From the NCBI RefSeq assembly GCF_023218075.1, contig NZ_JALPTB010000003.1, forward strand, positions 153,566-217,565: a DNA stretch of 64,000 bases, given 5' to 3'. The DNA is from Rhodococcus sp. HM1. GTDB taxonomy: Bacteria > Actinomycetota > Actinomycetes > Mycobacteriales > Mycobacteriaceae. This document shows positions 16,315 to 26,539 of the stretch, piece after piece (positions within the stretch are counted from its first letter, which is position 1; each line of letters begins with the position of its first letter). The notes beneath the pieces were generated by a model that saw only the letters and a list, made by a program, of their open reading frames with translations, did no database searches and was not told the origin of the DNA. The position numbers and the translations under genes were made by a program.

Positions 16315-17253
16315 TCATCGCGCGGGAGCCACCACATCGAGTATTGCGGGCACCGACACGAACTCGACCTCCTCGTGAAGGCCCAGGTAGTCGCCGTCGA
16401 CCTGCAGACCGATCGGCCGGGAGGAGACCACCCGTACCCGTTCCACGTCGTCGGCCCGCAACAGATGTTTCGAACGGGGGTCGCCGTTCCGCGCAAGGAA
16501 CTGTGTGATGACGCGCAGGCTCGGCAACACGGCCATCGTGCGCATCGCGAAGACGCCCAGACCCGTGTCGAACGAGGTGCCCGGATTGGTGTGGACCGGG
16601 CGCGTGTCCAGGAACGTCCACGGGCTCGAATTCGACACGAACGCGTAATAGACCCCGGACACCGGATCGCGGTCCGGCAATTCGACCGTGAGGGCGGGCT
16701 CGGCGCGTTTGGACGCGAAGAACTGAGCGATCGCGTGCCGCACGTACCGGGCGGTGGTGACCTTCTTGCCGCCGTCCCGGCTGATGTCGATCGCCTCACA
16801 GACCTGGGCATCGAGGCCCAGTCCGGCGTTGAAGACGAACCAGCGGCCCACGCAGTGACCGAGCCCGATCCGGCGGTGCGTGCGCTCGGCGAGCAGTCCG
16901 AGCAGTTGCTCGGTGGCCTCCATCGGGTCGGCGGACATTCCCAGCGACCGCGCGAACACGTTCGCGGAACCGCCCGGCACGACGGCCAGCAGCGGCAACG
17001 TCGGATCCGCAGGGTCGGACGGGGACCCCAGCAGGCCGTTGACGATCTCGTTGACGGTGCCGTCCCCGCCGTGCGCGACGATCACGTCCATGCCGTCGGC
17101 GTGGGCGGAGCGGGCCAGTTCTGCGGCGTGACCGCGATGTGTCGTGTGCGCCACGGTGAGTGCGACGGCGCCCCCGAGCGCGTGCGCGAGCCGGTCCCGG
17201 CCCGCGGGAGTGGTCGTCGTCGCATGGGGATTCACGATCAGCAGTGCGCGCAC
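16315..17253 (-). CDS. Diacylglycerol kinase-family lipid kinase
   Basis: A 312-residue protein with the DAGK catalytic domain. HGGDGTVNEIVNGLL is the nucleotide-binding signature and VVPGGSANVFARSLG is the second conserved loop. Family members phosphorylate diacylglycerol, sphingoid bases or related lipids at the membrane. The substrate is not predictable. It corresponds to Rv3218 beside whiB1. It is complete and begins with ATG shortly before the divergent membrane protein gene. Confidence 0.85.
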   Translation of the reverse strand: MRALLIVNPHATTTTPAGRDRLAHALGGAVALTVAHTTHRGHAAELARSAHADGMDVIVAHGGDGTVNEIVNGLLGSPSDPADPTLPLLAVVPGGSANVFARSLGMSADPMEATEQLLGLLAERTHRRIGLGHCVGRWFVFNAGLGLDAQVCEAIDISRDGGKKVTTARYVRHAIAQFFASKRAEPALTVELPDRDPVSGVYYAFVSNSSPWTFLDTRPVHTNPGTSFDTGLGVFAMRTMAVLPSLRVITQFLARNGDPRSKHLLRADDVERVRVVSSRPIGLQVDGDYLGLHEEVEFVSVPAILDVVAPAR

Positions 17254-17300
17254 GGAGCATCAGCCTAAGTGGTCGCGATCGGGTCCACTACGCTGGCCGG

Positions 17301-17744
17301 GTGCCCATCGAGTCCCCCCGCAGCAGCGTTCCGTCGACCGTGCGCATCGCAGGTTCCCTCGTCGTCCTCGAGGGAATCGTCGCGATCGGGTTCGCGGTGT
17401 TCTCGGTCGTGCGTGCCCTGTCCGGGACCCACGACCAGAGCGTCACCAACGGATACGGACTGGCGTTGTGGCTGGGCATCCTGTTCGGCGGTGTGCTCGC
17501 CGCCGGGATCGCGCTGCTGCGCGGCAAGCGCTGGGGCAGGGCCGTCGCGGTCGTCGCGCAGTTGCTGCTGCTGCCGGTGGCGTGGTCGTTGCTGACCGAC
17601 TCGCACCAGCTGGTGCTGGGCATCGTGTTGTCGGTGATCGTCGTGCCCGCGCTGGTGCTGTTGTTCGTACCGCAGACGACGACCTGGCTCGCGGAGGAGT
17701 ACGCACCCGACGCCGAACACGGGTCGGACCCGGACGGCCGCTGA
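17301..17744 (+). CDS. Conserved four-helix membrane protein
   Basis: A 147-residue integral membrane protein of unknown function with four hydrophobic segments, at about residues 15-40, 55-78, 82-102 and 107-128. The GTG at 17301 gives a length like its M. tuberculosis counterpart Rv3217c. It ends three bases before the convergent acetyltransferase. No catalytic motif is visible. Confidence 0.75.
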   Translation: MPIESPRSSVPSTVRIAGSLVVLEGIVAIGFAVFSVVRALSGTHDQSVTNGYGLALWLGILFGGVLAAGIALLRGKRWGRAVAVVAQLLLLPVAWSLLTDSHQLVLGIVLSVIVVPALVLLFVPQTTTWLAEEYAPDAEHGSDPDGR

Positions 17745-17747
17745 CGG

Positions 17748-18230
17748 CTAGCTGCCGCCCTCCGCGCCCAGTGCGGTGAGAGCGTCGCCGGTCAGCCGGA
17801 AGGTGGTCCACTCGTCCTGCGGCACCGCGCCGAGCGCACGGTAGAACCCGATCGACGGGGTGTTCCAGTCCAGCACCGACCAACTGAGCCGGCTGTAGCC
17901 GTGTTCGACGCATTCGGCGGCCAGCGCAGCCAGCAGCGCGCGGCCGTATCCGTGCCCGCGGTGCTCGGGACGCACGAACAGGTCCTCGAGGTAGATCCCG
18001 TGCACGCCGTCCCAGGTGGAGAAGTTCAGGAACCACAGGGCCAGTCCGACGACCTCGCCGGTGTCGGTCTCGGCGACGTGCGCGAACGCCGCCGGGTGGG
18101 GACCGAACAGCGCGGTGTGGATCTGCTGGGGCACCACGGTGCATTCGTCGGGTGCCTTCTCGTACTCGGCGAGGCCGTGGATGAGACCGGTGACGGCATC
18201 GACATCGTCGGGGCGGGCGCGGCGGATCAC
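17748..18230 (-). CDS. GNAT-family N-acetyltransferase
   Basis: A 160-residue acetyltransferase of the GNAT fold. LEDLFVRPEHRGHGYGRALL contains the acetyl-CoA pyrophosphate-binding motif A, followed by SVLDWNTPSIGFYRALGA. It resembles diamine or thialysine acetyltransferases (SSAT-like), though the substrate is uncertain. The GTG at 18228-18230 puts the fold start (IRRARPDD) at residue 2. An AAAAGGA lies somewhat far upstream. It corresponds to Rv3216 and is divergent from the ParA gene. Confidence 0.85.
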   Translation of the reverse strand: MIRRARPDDVDAVTGLIHGLAEYEKAPDECTVVPQQIHTALFGPHPAAFAHVAETDTGEVVGLALWFLNFSTWDGVHGIYLEDLFVRPEHRGHGYGRALLAALAAECVEHGYSRLSWSVLDWNTPSIGFYRALGAVPQDEWTTFRLTGDALTALGAEGGS

Positions 18231-18328
18231 GGTCGGCTGCCGTCCTTTTCGGGCGAATCGGGGGTTCGGATGTGCGCGGTGTGGCCTCAATTGTCGCGTG
18301 CCGGCGCGAAGTGCGCGAGGATCGACGC

Positions 18329-19117
18329 GTGACAACGGTACTTGCAGTGGCAAATCAGAAGGGTGGCGTCGCGAAGACGACCACCGTCGCGTCGCTGGGG
18401 GCGGCATTGGCAGGGGCGGGACAGCGGGTACTCGTCGTCGACCTCGATCCTCAGGGATGTCTGACGTTCTCGCTCGGGCACAACCCGGACCGGCTCGAAC
18501 GGTCCGTGCACGACGTGCTCGTCGGGGACGCGGAGGCGAAGGAGGTTCTGCTCGACACGGACGAAGGGGTGAGCCTGCTGCCCGCGACGATCGATCTGGC
18601 GGGCGCCGAGGCGCTGCTGCTGATGCGTCCGGGACGGGAATTCACAATGAAGCGGGCGCTGGCGCCGCTGCTTCCGAACTTCGATGTCGTGATCATCGAC
18701 TGCCCGCCGTCGCTCGGCGTGCTGACACTCAACGGTCTCACCGCCGCCGAGGCGGTGCTCGTGCCGCTGCAGTGCGAGACCCTCGCCCATCGCGGCGTAG
18801 GTCAGTTGCTGCGCACGGTCTCCGAGGTCAAGCAGGTGACCAACCCCGACCTGGAACTGCTCGGGGCGCTCCCGACGCTGTACGACGCGCGCACCACGCA
18901 CAGCCGGGACGTGCTCGCCGACGTCGCGGACCGGTACGACATGCCGGTGCTGGCGCCGCCCATTCCCCGGACCGTCCGGTTCGCGGAGGCGTCGGCGTCC
19001 GGCGCGACGGTGCTCGCCGGCCGCAAGAACAAGGGCGCGCAGGCCTATCGCGAGCTCGCCGAGAACCTGCTCGGGTACTGGGCCGGCAAGGAGCGGGTGA
19101 CGTTCGAACCCCAGTAA
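18329..19117 (+). CDS. ParA/Soj-family ATPase
   Basis: A 262-residue deviant Walker ATPase. NQKGGVAKTTT is the signature P-loop with both lysines, VVDLDPQG is Walker A', and VVIIDCPPSLG is Walker B. No ParB gene is adjacent, so this is not the oriC ParA. It corresponds to Rv3213c, an orphan Soj-like protein that may position cargo or regulate DNA-associated processes. The GTG at 18329 has GAGG upstream. Confidence 0.87.
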   Translation: MTTVLAVANQKGGVAKTTTVASLGAALAGAGQRVLVVDLDPQGCLTFSLGHNPDRLERSVHDVLVGDAEAKEVLLDTDEGVSLLPATIDLAGAEALLLMRPGREFTMKRALAPLLPNFDVVIIDCPPSLGVLTLNGLTAAEAVLVPLQCETLAHRGVGQLLRTVSEVKQVTNPDLELLGALPTLYDARTTHSRDVLADVADRYDMPVLAPPIPRTVRFAEASASGATVLAGRKNKGAQAYRELAENLLGYWAGKERVTFEPQ

Positions 19118-19154
19118 CCCGAACCCGGGTAGCGCGACCTGCGGCAGCCCGGCC

Positions 19155-20387
19155 TCAGCGCAGCGCGACGACCTCGTCGCCGCGCTGTTCGAGGACGGTG
19201 CTGCCCGCGACCGCCACGGCCACCGGGCCGGCCTCCTCGCGGTCGACGGGGATGCGGCCCTGCACCGTGCCGGACGCCGGGTCGACGACCGCGAGGGCGT
19301 CGTCCACGGGCAGCAGCAGCGCACCGGCCATCGAGTCGCCCCAGCCGGTGGTGCCCGGCACGGTCCAGCGCGGCGCCAGATCCGTCGTTCCGAGACCGAT
19401 GGTGGACTCGCCGGTCCACCACGTGACGATTCCGTCCCGGGTCTCGGCGGGGACGGTCGCGGCATCGGTGGCCGGACGGGGGAGTGGATATTCGGCGACG
19501 GTCTGCCCGGCTTCTCCGAAGACCTCGATGCGCGGTCCGGCCCCGGACCCGGGCGGCAGGTACAGGGCGGTGCGGTCGCCTGCGACGGCGATGACGCGTG
19601 TTCCGGGTGCGGGGGAGCCGGTCGGGTCCTGGGCCGCGTCGGCCAGCACCGACGACGCGAACTCTTCCGGTTTCTGATTGTCGTCGGGCACCGGATCGAG
19701 CAGTGTCAGCCGGTCGGCGTCCTCACCCGGGCAGTTCTCGACGACGGCGAGCCGGTTGTTGCTCGCGGCAGCGGACAGCAGCGTGCATCCGGTCCGCGGC
19801 TGCGCGTTCGGGTTGACCGGCGCGTCGACGCGCCCGTACTCGACGGTGCGGACCAGGTCCGAGCGCCACATCTCGAGGCGGGTGTCGCCCGTGGAGATCA
19901 GGTGGGTGCCGGCGTCGACGAGGACGACCGCGTCGTCGGCGTCGCTGCTCCGTTGGGCGCCCCGCGCCCCGGTGCCCGCGTTCAACTGGGTGACCTGGCT
20001 GCATCCCCGCCGGTCCCGGTAGACGGCCACGACCGTCTGCCACGCGGCGGTCGCCGCGCACAGCGGCATGTTCCGCTCGTAGATCCAGCGCTGGGCGCCG
20101 GTCTCCGGATCGCGACCGACGACGCTGCCGCCGTCGGCGGTCGCGACGGTCCCACCCACCACGAGCGGACGCGTGGTGGCGGCGCTGGCGGCACGCCACA
20201 CCTCCCCGAGGGTGGCCGGAACCGTGGTCGCGGCGGCCGGGACGGTCACCGGCCCGTCCCACGTGATCGATGTCGTGCCGCGCGCATCGGATCGCAGCCA
20301 GACCACACTCGCCGCCACCACGACGGCGACGGCGAGTACGGCTGCGACGATCAGGTCGGTGCGCGTGCGGCGCTCGGGAGCGAGCAC
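19155..20387 (-). CDS. Membrane-anchored protein with PQQ-like repeats (Rv3212-like)
   Basis: A 410-residue protein with one N-terminal membrane segment (about residues 10-32, LIVAAVLAVAVVVAASVVW) and an extracytoplasmic domain whose repeats, such as VVGRDPETGAQRWIYE and AVVDPASGTVQGRI, look like an eight-bladed beta-propeller. No catalytic residues are evident. I chose the GTG at 20387, ten bases after the rhlE stop. The longer frame upstream is a proline/arginine-rich shadow of rhlE. The constant pairing with rhlE suggests co-transcription. Confidence 0.72.
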   Translation of the reverse strand: MLAPERRTRTDLIVAAVLAVAVVVAASVVWLRSDARGTTSITWDGPVTVPAAATTVPATLGEVWRAASAATTRPLVVGGTVATADGGSVVGRDPETGAQRWIYERNMPLCAATAAWQTVVAVYRDRRGCSQVTQLNAGTGARGAQRSSDADDAVVLVDAGTHLISTGDTRLEMWRSDLVRTVEYGRVDAPVNPNAQPRTGCTLLSAAASNNRLAVVENCPGEDADRLTLLDPVPDDNQKPEEFASSVLADAAQDPTGSPAPGTRVIAVAGDRTALYLPPGSGAGPRIEVFGEAGQTVAEYPLPRPATDAATVPAETRDGIVTWWTGESTIGLGTTDLAPRWTVPGTTGWGDSMAGALLLPVDDALAVVDPASGTVQGRIPVDREEAGPVAVAVAGSTVLEQRGDEVVALR

Positions 20388-20397
20388 GTGGCCGCGG

Positions 20398-22023
20398 CTA
20401 CTGGGCGGCCGAGGCCGAGACCGTGTCCTGCGTGGCTGCGGTGGCGTTGGAGGACGAACCGCCACGACGCCGCCGGCGACGGCGGCGGGCGGGAGCGGCG
20501 TCACCTTCCGCACCGGCTGGTGCCGCGGCGGTGCTCGGCGCGGACGCGTCCTGAGCGGCCACATCCGGGGTGCCGGCTTCGGGCGTGACGGGCCTGCCGC
20601 CGCGGGTACGACGACGCACCCGCGTGGTGGTGCGCTTCGGGCGTTCGCGGCGCGCTTCGCCGTCCGCCGCTTCGCCGGTGGCCGCGGTGCGGGCCTTGCG
20701 GACCGTGCCGGTTGCGCCCTCGGGGATGTTCAGCTCCTCGTACAGGTGCGGCGAGCTCGAGTACGTCTCGACCGGCTCCGGCATGCCCAGGTCGAGGGCC
20801 TTGTCGATGAGTTCCCAGCGCGGCACGTCGTCCCAGTCGACGAGCGTGATCGCGGTACCCGTGCGTCCGGCGCGACCGGTTCGGCCGATGCGGTGGACGT
20901 AGGTCTTCTCGTCCTCGGGGCACTGGTAGTTGATGACGTGCGTGACGTCGTCGATGTCGATGCCGCGCGCGGCGACATCGGTGGCGACGAGCACGTCGAT
21001 CTTGCCGTTGCGGAACTTGTCGAGAGCCTTCTCCCGGGCGATCTGGCCGAGGTCGCCGTGGACGGCACCGCATGCGAAGCCGCGTTCGACGAGGTCGTCG
21101 GCGACCTTCTGGGCGGTGCGCTTGGTCCGGGTGAAGATCATCGTCGCGCCGCGGCCCTCGGCCTGCAGCACACGGGCGACGAGCTCGGCCTTGTCGAGGG
21201 CGTGCGCCCGGTACACGAGCTGGTTGGTGCGCTCGTGCACCGCCGACGACTCGGGCTCCTCGGCCCGGATGTGCGTCGGCTGCGTCAGGAACGTGCGGGC
21301 GAGGGTGATGATCGGTCCCGGCATGGTGGCCGAGAACAGCATCGTCTGACGACGGTCGGGGACCATGTTCAGGATGCGTTCGATGTCGGGGAGGAAGCCG
21401 AGGTCGAGCATCTCGTCGGCCTCGTCCATGACGAGCACGCCGATCTTGCCGAGGATCAGGTGACCCTGGTTCGCGAGATCCAGCAGGCGGCCGGGGGTGC
21501 CGACGACGACGTCGACGCCCTTCTGCAGCTGCTCGATCTGCTGCTCGTACGGGCGGCCGCCGTAGATCGCGAGGACCTCGAGGCCCTTCTTGCCGCTGCC
21601 GGGCAGGTACTTCGAGGCGTTCTCCAGGTCGCCGGCGACCTGGATGCACAGCTCCCGGGTCGGGACGATCACCAGGGCGCGCGGGGTGCCGTCGAGGGCG
21701 GTGGTTCCGGAACCCTCGGTGGTGACGCGATGCAGCAGCGGAACGCCGAAGCCGAAGGTCTTGCCCATGCCGGTGCGGGCCTGGCCGATGAGGTCGTCGC
21801 CGGCGAGGGCCAGCGGGAGCGTGAGCTCCTGGATGGCGAAGGTGCGCTCGATGCCGTGCTCGGCGAGGGCGCGGACGATCTCCTCGCGCACACCCAACTC
21901 CGCGAAGGTGGGGGCGACGTGGGTCGAATCGAGTTGTGCGGAAACGGTGGTTTCGGTGGCGTCGTCTTCGTGGTCGACAGTGATCTTGCTCAGGGGTCTG
22001 GCCTTCCTGGTCTCGGCACGCAC
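20398..22023 (-). CDS. rhlE: DEAD-box ATP-dependent RNA helicase RhlE
   Basis: A 541-residue DEAD-box helicase. The Q motif with TFAELGV, motif I ARTGMGKT, Ia PTRELCIQ, II DEADEM, III SATM, V DVAARGIDI and VI HRIGRTGRAGR are all present. The C-terminal 120 residues are disordered and rich in Arg, Ala and Gly, ending in RRRRRRRRGG, a likely RNA-binding tail. The assigned start is GTG at 22023; a CTG 30 bases downstream after AGGAAGG is the alternative. Its role in mRNA decay or ribosome assembly is by family. Confidence 0.9.
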   Translation of the reverse strand: MRAETRKARPLSKITVDHEDDATETTVSAQLDSTHVAPTFAELGVREEIVRALAEHGIERTFAIQELTLPLALAGDDLIGQARTGMGKTFGFGVPLLHRVTTEGSGTTALDGTPRALVIVPTRELCIQVAGDLENASKYLPGSGKKGLEVLAIYGGRPYEQQIEQLQKGVDVVVGTPGRLLDLANQGHLILGKIGVLVMDEADEMLDLGFLPDIERILNMVPDRRQTMLFSATMPGPIITLARTFLTQPTHIRAEEPESSAVHERTNQLVYRAHALDKAELVARVLQAEGRGATMIFTRTKRTAQKVADDLVERGFACGAVHGDLGQIAREKALDKFRNGKIDVLVATDVAARGIDIDDVTHVINYQCPEDEKTYVHRIGRTGRAGRTGTAITLVDWDDVPRWELIDKALDLGMPEPVETYSSSPHLYEELNIPEGATGTVRKARTAATGEAADGEARRERPKRTTTRVRRRTRGGRPVTPEAGTPDVAAQDASAPSTAAAPAGAEGDAAPARRRRRRRRGGSSSNATAATQDTVSASAAQ

Positions 22024-22227
22024 GCACGAGGTGGAGAAGGCGACCGACTCAGCGTCTCAGCGCGAGCGTTCGGTTCAGCTCGGCGAGACGCGAGCGCGAT
22101 CGGCGTCGGGTGCGCGCACATCATCGTTGAGGACTGCGGGCCGCATTGGACAGCTCGAAGCGCAGTCTTCCAGGACGATTGTACCGGTTCCGGCGAACGA
22201 TACCCCGCGGTACTACGCTTTGTCGTC

Positions 22228-22932
22228 ATGGGAGCCGAAACGTCGCCGTCCGCAGCATCATCCGAACCGACCATCGCACAGGCGCCGGTTCCGGCCGATC
22301 ACCCGGGTGTCGCGGACCTGTTCGCGGTCCTCGCCTACGGTGAGATCTCCGCGTTCTACCGTCTCGCCGAGGACGCGAAACTGTCCCCGACCCTGCGCGG
22401 CCGCGTCGCGCTGGCGAGCATGGCCGCCGCCGAGATGAGCCACTTCGAGACGCTGCAGGAGGCGCTCGAGGCCCGCGGCGTCGAGATCTACGCGGCGATG
22501 GAGCCGTTCCGGCGGTCCCTCGACGCCTATCACGCGTGCACCACCCCGTCGACGTGGCTCGAATCGCTGGTCAAGGCGCACGTGGGCGACGGCATCGCCG
22601 CCGACTTCTACCGCGAGATCGCCGGCACCCTCGCACCGGAGGTCGCCTCGGTCGTCCGGGAGGTCCTCGCCGAGACCGGGCACTCGGACTTCGTGATCCA
22701 CGAGGTGCGCGCCGCGGTCGAGAAGAGCAGCCTCGAGAAGGACCGGCTGATGCTGTGGGGACGCCGGCTGCTCGGTGAGGCGATCACCCAGGCCCAGTAC
22801 GTGATGGCACAGCAGGAGAATCTCGCCGAGCTGGTCATCACCGCCACCGGCGACCTGACGAACATCGCCGCGTTGTTCGACCGCATGCAGGTCGAGCACG
22901 CCAAGCGGATGGCAGTGCTCGGACTGCACTAA
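22228..22932 (+). CDS. Ferritin-like fold protein, MiaE-like tRNA hydroxylase family
   Basis: A 234-residue all-helical protein. Iron-ligand type residues occur in GEISAFYRLAED, AAAEMSHFETLQEAL and later QVEHAKRM, which fits a di-iron ferritin-like bundle of the MiaE-2 family (Rv3210c). True MiaE hydroxylates a modified adenosine in tRNA, and this group is more distant, so activity is unproven. The ATG at 22228 is preceded by about 200 bases of spacer shared with the divergent rhlE. No further feature is seen there. Confidence 0.75.
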   Translation: MGAETSPSAASSEPTIAQAPVPADHPGVADLFAVLAYGEISAFYRLAEDAKLSPTLRGRVALASMAAAEMSHFETLQEALEARGVEIYAAMEPFRRSLDAYHACTTPSTWLESLVKAHVGDGIAADFYREIAGTLAPEVASVVREVLAETGHSDFVIHEVRAAVEKSSLEKDRLMLWGRRLLGEAITQAQYVMAQQENLAELVITATGDLTNIAALFDRMQVEHAKRMAVLGLH

Positions 22933-22977
22933 CCTGACGGAGACAGCTGTAGAGCACTGAGATTTCGGAGGTCCACC

Positions 22978-23208
22978 GTGGAGGTCAAGATCGGTGTCGC
23001 GGACAGCCCGCGCGAACTCACCGTGGTCAGCGACCAGACGCCCGACGAGGTCGAGGCGCTGGTGACGACCGCCCTGGCCGGCGGTAAGGACGGGGTGCTC
23101 GCCCTCGTCGACGAGAAGGGCCGCAAGCTCCTCGTCCAGGCATCGCGCATCACGTACGTGGAGATCGGCCCCGCCGACATCCGCAAGGTAGGGTTCGCGG
23201 CCGGCTGA
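22978..23208 (+). CDS. DUF3107 protein (TB9.4 homologue)
   Basis: A 76-residue protein of unknown function that matches mycobacterial TB9.4 (Rv3208A), with VKIGVADSPRELTV at the start and ADIRKVGF at the end. The GTG start has a perfect GGAGG eight bases upstream. It lies 45 bases after the ferritin-like gene on the same strand and is followed by a strong convergent terminator. Confidence 0.88.
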   Translation: MEVKIGVADSPRELTVVSDQTPDEVEALVTTALAGGKDGVLALVDEKGRKLLVQASRITYVEIGPADIRKVGFAAG

Positions 23209-23224
23209 CCGGGGCGAGACGAAC

Positions 23225-23255
23225 GAAGGGCCGGGGCGAGACGCCCCGGCCCTTC
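23225..23255. terminator. Bidirectional hairpin terminator
   Basis: A 14-bp perfect stem (23225-23238 with 23242-23255) closes an AGA loop between the DUF3107 gene and the convergent TetR gene. A short CTCGTTT follows on the plus strand. Confidence 0.85.
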
Positions 23256-23292
23256 CTCGTTTCCGGTGTCGCTGCTGTCGGTGGCCCGGCTG

Positions 23293-24045
<753 letters not shown>

Positions 24046-24169
24046 TTACAGGCAGGGCACCTTGCGGGTGCGTACCGCCCTACCGACGAGTATCCCCGCG
24101 GCGGGTACTTCAAGCGGGCCGAGGAGCGACTTCACCGACGAATTTGCGCGATGTGACATTCTGGCATCC

Positions 24170-25186
24170 GTGACCGACCGAGGAGGATTGCGAGCGGCAG
24201 GCGCCCCACCCGACGCCCCGCAGACGCCACACCGGGCATCCGGGGAACCATCGCACCGGACGTCACACCAGCCGTTGCGCGCGCAATGGGACCCCGTCGG
24301 AGGAGCGGATCGGCCGCCCCGGCGTCCGCGGCCGGAGCGCGACGTCCGCAAGCAGTCCAAGGTGGGACGCTTCGTCTCGACCTACGGGTGGCGGGCTTAC
24401 GCCATCCCTGTCCTCGTCGCCGTCACCGGCTTCGTCGTGTGGGACGCCGTGCGCGCGGTACCGGCGCAATCCGACGACCCGGTCGCTGCGGACGAGGCCA
24501 CCGTGGCCGAGATGCCGCAGCCGGACGGCCTGTTCCCGGCCGGCACCGGACCCGGCGAGCTTCCCGACGGCGGACCGTTCACCGTGACCGGCGCGGGTAC
24601 CTGGCACATGGTGCCGGGCACCACCGCGCAGGTCGGCGCCGGCACGAAGAAGGTGTACACCTACACGGTCGAGGTCGAGGACGGGGTGGACGCGACCGGG
24701 TACGGCGGTGAAGCCGCGTTCGGCCGGATGGTCGACGAGACCCTCGCCAACCCGAAGAGCTGGACGAACAGCCCCGACTTCGCGTTTCGGCGGGTCGACA
24801 CCGGCGACCCCGACTTCCGGGTCTCGCTCACCTCGCAGATGAGCATCCGTCAGTACTGCGGTTTCGACATCCCCCTCGAGGGATCGTGTTTCAACCCCGG
24901 CGCCGAGCGGGTGCTGCTCAACGAGGCCAGGTGGGTGCGCGGCGCGGTCGCCTTCCAGGGCGACATCGGCTCGTACCGGCAGTATCAGATCAACCACGAG
25001 ATCGGGCACGCCATCGGCTTCGCCGCGCACGAACCGTGCCGGAGCCAGGGTGGCCTCGCGCCGATCATGATGCAGCAGACGTTCGGGGTCGCGAACGACG
25101 ACATCGCCCGCGTCGATCCCGGGGGAGTCGTACCCGCGGACGGGCTGATCTGCCGGTTCAATCCCTGGCCGTTCCCGCGCGGGTGA
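24170..25186 (+). CDS. DUF3152 membrane-anchored putative zinc metalloprotease
   Basis: A 338-residue protein with a basic, proline-rich cytoplasmic N-terminus (about 1-65), one membrane segment (about 73-95, YAIPVLVAVTGFVVW) and an external domain. That domain carries INHEIGHAIGF, a HExxH zinc site with a following segment typical of metzincin-like folds, plus two cysteine pairs. It matches Rv3207c. Protease activity is inferred from the motif and has not been shown. The GTG at 24170 was chosen because the upstream extension lacks conservation and a ribosome site. Confidence 0.78.
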   Translation: MTDRGGLRAAGAPPDAPQTPHRASGEPSHRTSHQPLRAQWDPVGGADRPPRRPRPERDVRKQSKVGRFVSTYGWRAYAIPVLVAVTGFVVWDAVRAVPAQSDDPVAADEATVAEMPQPDGLFPAGTGPGELPDGGPFTVTGAGTWHMVPGTTAQVGAGTKKVYTYTVEVEDGVDATGYGGEAAFGRMVDETLANPKSWTNSPDFAFRRVDTGDPDFRVSLTSQMSIRQYCGFDIPLEGSCFNPGAERVLLNEARWVRGAVAFQGDIGSYRQYQINHEIGHAIGFAAHEPCRSQGGLAPIMMQQTFGVANDDIARVDPGGVVPADGLICRFNPWPFPRG

Positions 25187-25261
25187 ACCCGGCGTCCGGC
25201 CCGTCGCGGCGCCTGATGTGAGAATGGGCGTCGTACCGTCGAGCGCGCCGAGGAGCCTGTC

Positions 25262-26437
25262 GTGACCGCACTGCCACCGCTGGTGGAACCCGCCGCCGAA
25301 CTGACGCGGGAGGATGTGGCCCGCTACAGCCGGCACCTGATCATCCCGAATGTGGGGGTCACCGGACAGAAGCGGCTCCGCAACGCGAAGGTGCTGTTCA
25401 TCGGCGCAGGCGGCCTCGGGTCCCCGGCACTGCTGTATCTGGCCGCGGCCGGGGTCGGCACGATCGGCATCGTCGAGTTCGACGAGGTCGACAGCTCCAA
25501 TCTGCAGCGCCAGATCATCCACGGACAGGCCGACGTCGGCCGGTCGAAGGGGGAGAGCGCCCGCGAGACCATCGTCGGCATCAACGACACCGTCGAGGTT
25601 CGTCTGCACCCGGTACGCCTAGACACCACCAACGCGGTCGAGATCTTCCGGGAGTACGACCTCATCGTCGACGGCACCGACAACTTCGCGACCCGCTATC
25701 TCGTCAACGACGCCGCGATCCTCGCCGGCAAGCCGTACGTGTGGGGATCGATCTTCCGGTTCGAAGGTCAAGTGTCGGTGTTCTGGGAGGATGCGCCGGG
25801 CGGGGTGGGCCTGAACTACCGCGACCTGTACCCGGAGGCGCCGCCGCCCGGCATGGTGCCCTCGTGCGCCGAGGGCGGGGTGCTCGGTGTGCTGCCCGGC
25901 ACCGTCGGGTGCATCATGGCCACCGAGGCGATCAAGCTCATCACCGGTATCGGTGACACCCTGCTGGGCCGGCTGATGATCTACGACGCACTCTCGATGA
26001 CGTTCCGGACCGTCACGTTGCGCCGGGATCCCGGCCGCGTCCCGGTCACCGAACTCGTCGACTACGACGAGTTCTGCGGGGTGGTGTCCGAGGAGGGCGT
26101 GGCCGCCGCCGCCGAATCCACCGTCACCGCAACGGAATTGCGCGACATGCTCGACTCCGGCCGTGAACTCGCGCTCATCGACGTCCGGGAACCCGTCGAG
26201 TGGGACATCATGCACATCGACGGCGCCCGCCTGATTCCCAAGGACCGCATCCTGTCCGGTGAGGCACTCGCGGAACTTCCGCAGAACGTTCCGCTCGTCG
26301 CGTACTGCAAGACCGGTATCCGGTCCGCGGAGGTGCTCGCCGCACTCAAACGGGCCGGATTCGCGGACGCGACCCACCTGCAGGGCGGGGTCGTCGCGTG
26401 GGCACAGCAGGTCGATCCCTCGCTGCCGCTGTACTGA
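25262..26437 (+). CDS. moeZ: Sulfurtransferase/adenylyltransferase MoeZ (MoeB-rhodanese)
   Basis: A 391-residue E1-like enzyme with a rhodanese tail. GAGGLGSP binds ATP, DGTDNFATRYLVND is the adenylation core, and the rhodanese domain (about 285-391) ends with the persulfide cysteine in YCKTGIRS. MoeZ activates the C-terminal Gly of sulfur carriers such as MoaD or CysO and supplies sulfur for molybdopterin and cysteine synthesis. The zinc-binding CxxC pairs of MoeB are absent, as is usual for MoeZ. The start is GTG. It supports the molybdenum-related genes further right. Confidence 0.93.
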   Translation: MTALPPLVEPAAELTREDVARYSRHLIIPNVGVTGQKRLRNAKVLFIGAGGLGSPALLYLAAAGVGTIGIVEFDEVDSSNLQRQIIHGQADVGRSKGESARETIVGINDTVEVRLHPVRLDTTNAVEIFREYDLIVDGTDNFATRYLVNDAAILAGKPYVWGSIFRFEGQVSVFWEDAPGGVGLNYRDLYPEAPPPGMVPSCAEGGVLGVLPGTVGCIMATEAIKLITGIGDTLLGRLMIYDALSMTFRTVTLRRDPGRVPVTELVDYDEFCGVVSEEGVAAAAESTVTATELRDMLDSGRELALIDVREPVEWDIMHIDGARLIPKDRILSGEALAELPQNVPLVAYCKTGIRSAEVLAALKRAGFADATHLQGGVVAWAQQVDPSLPLY

Positions 26438-26459
26438 GTACTGTCACGTTGTCCCCGGT

Positions 26460-26489
26460 CACAGAATTCTGTGGGCGCAGGATCCTGTG
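26460..26489. promoter_or_regulatory. Two adjacent palindromes between moeZ and the next gene
   Basis: CACAGAATTCTGTG (26460-26473) is a perfect palindrome. Two bases later comes CGCAGGATCCTGTG (26476-26489), the same pattern with one broken pair. The repeat period is 16 bp. It lies 51-80 bases upstream of the next start and looks like a tandem operator. The regulator is unknown. Confidence 0.45.
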
Positions 26490-26539
26490 ATCATCGACAA
26501 CGGAGTGCCTTCCCGGATCGCGCCGTGCACGACGGTACG

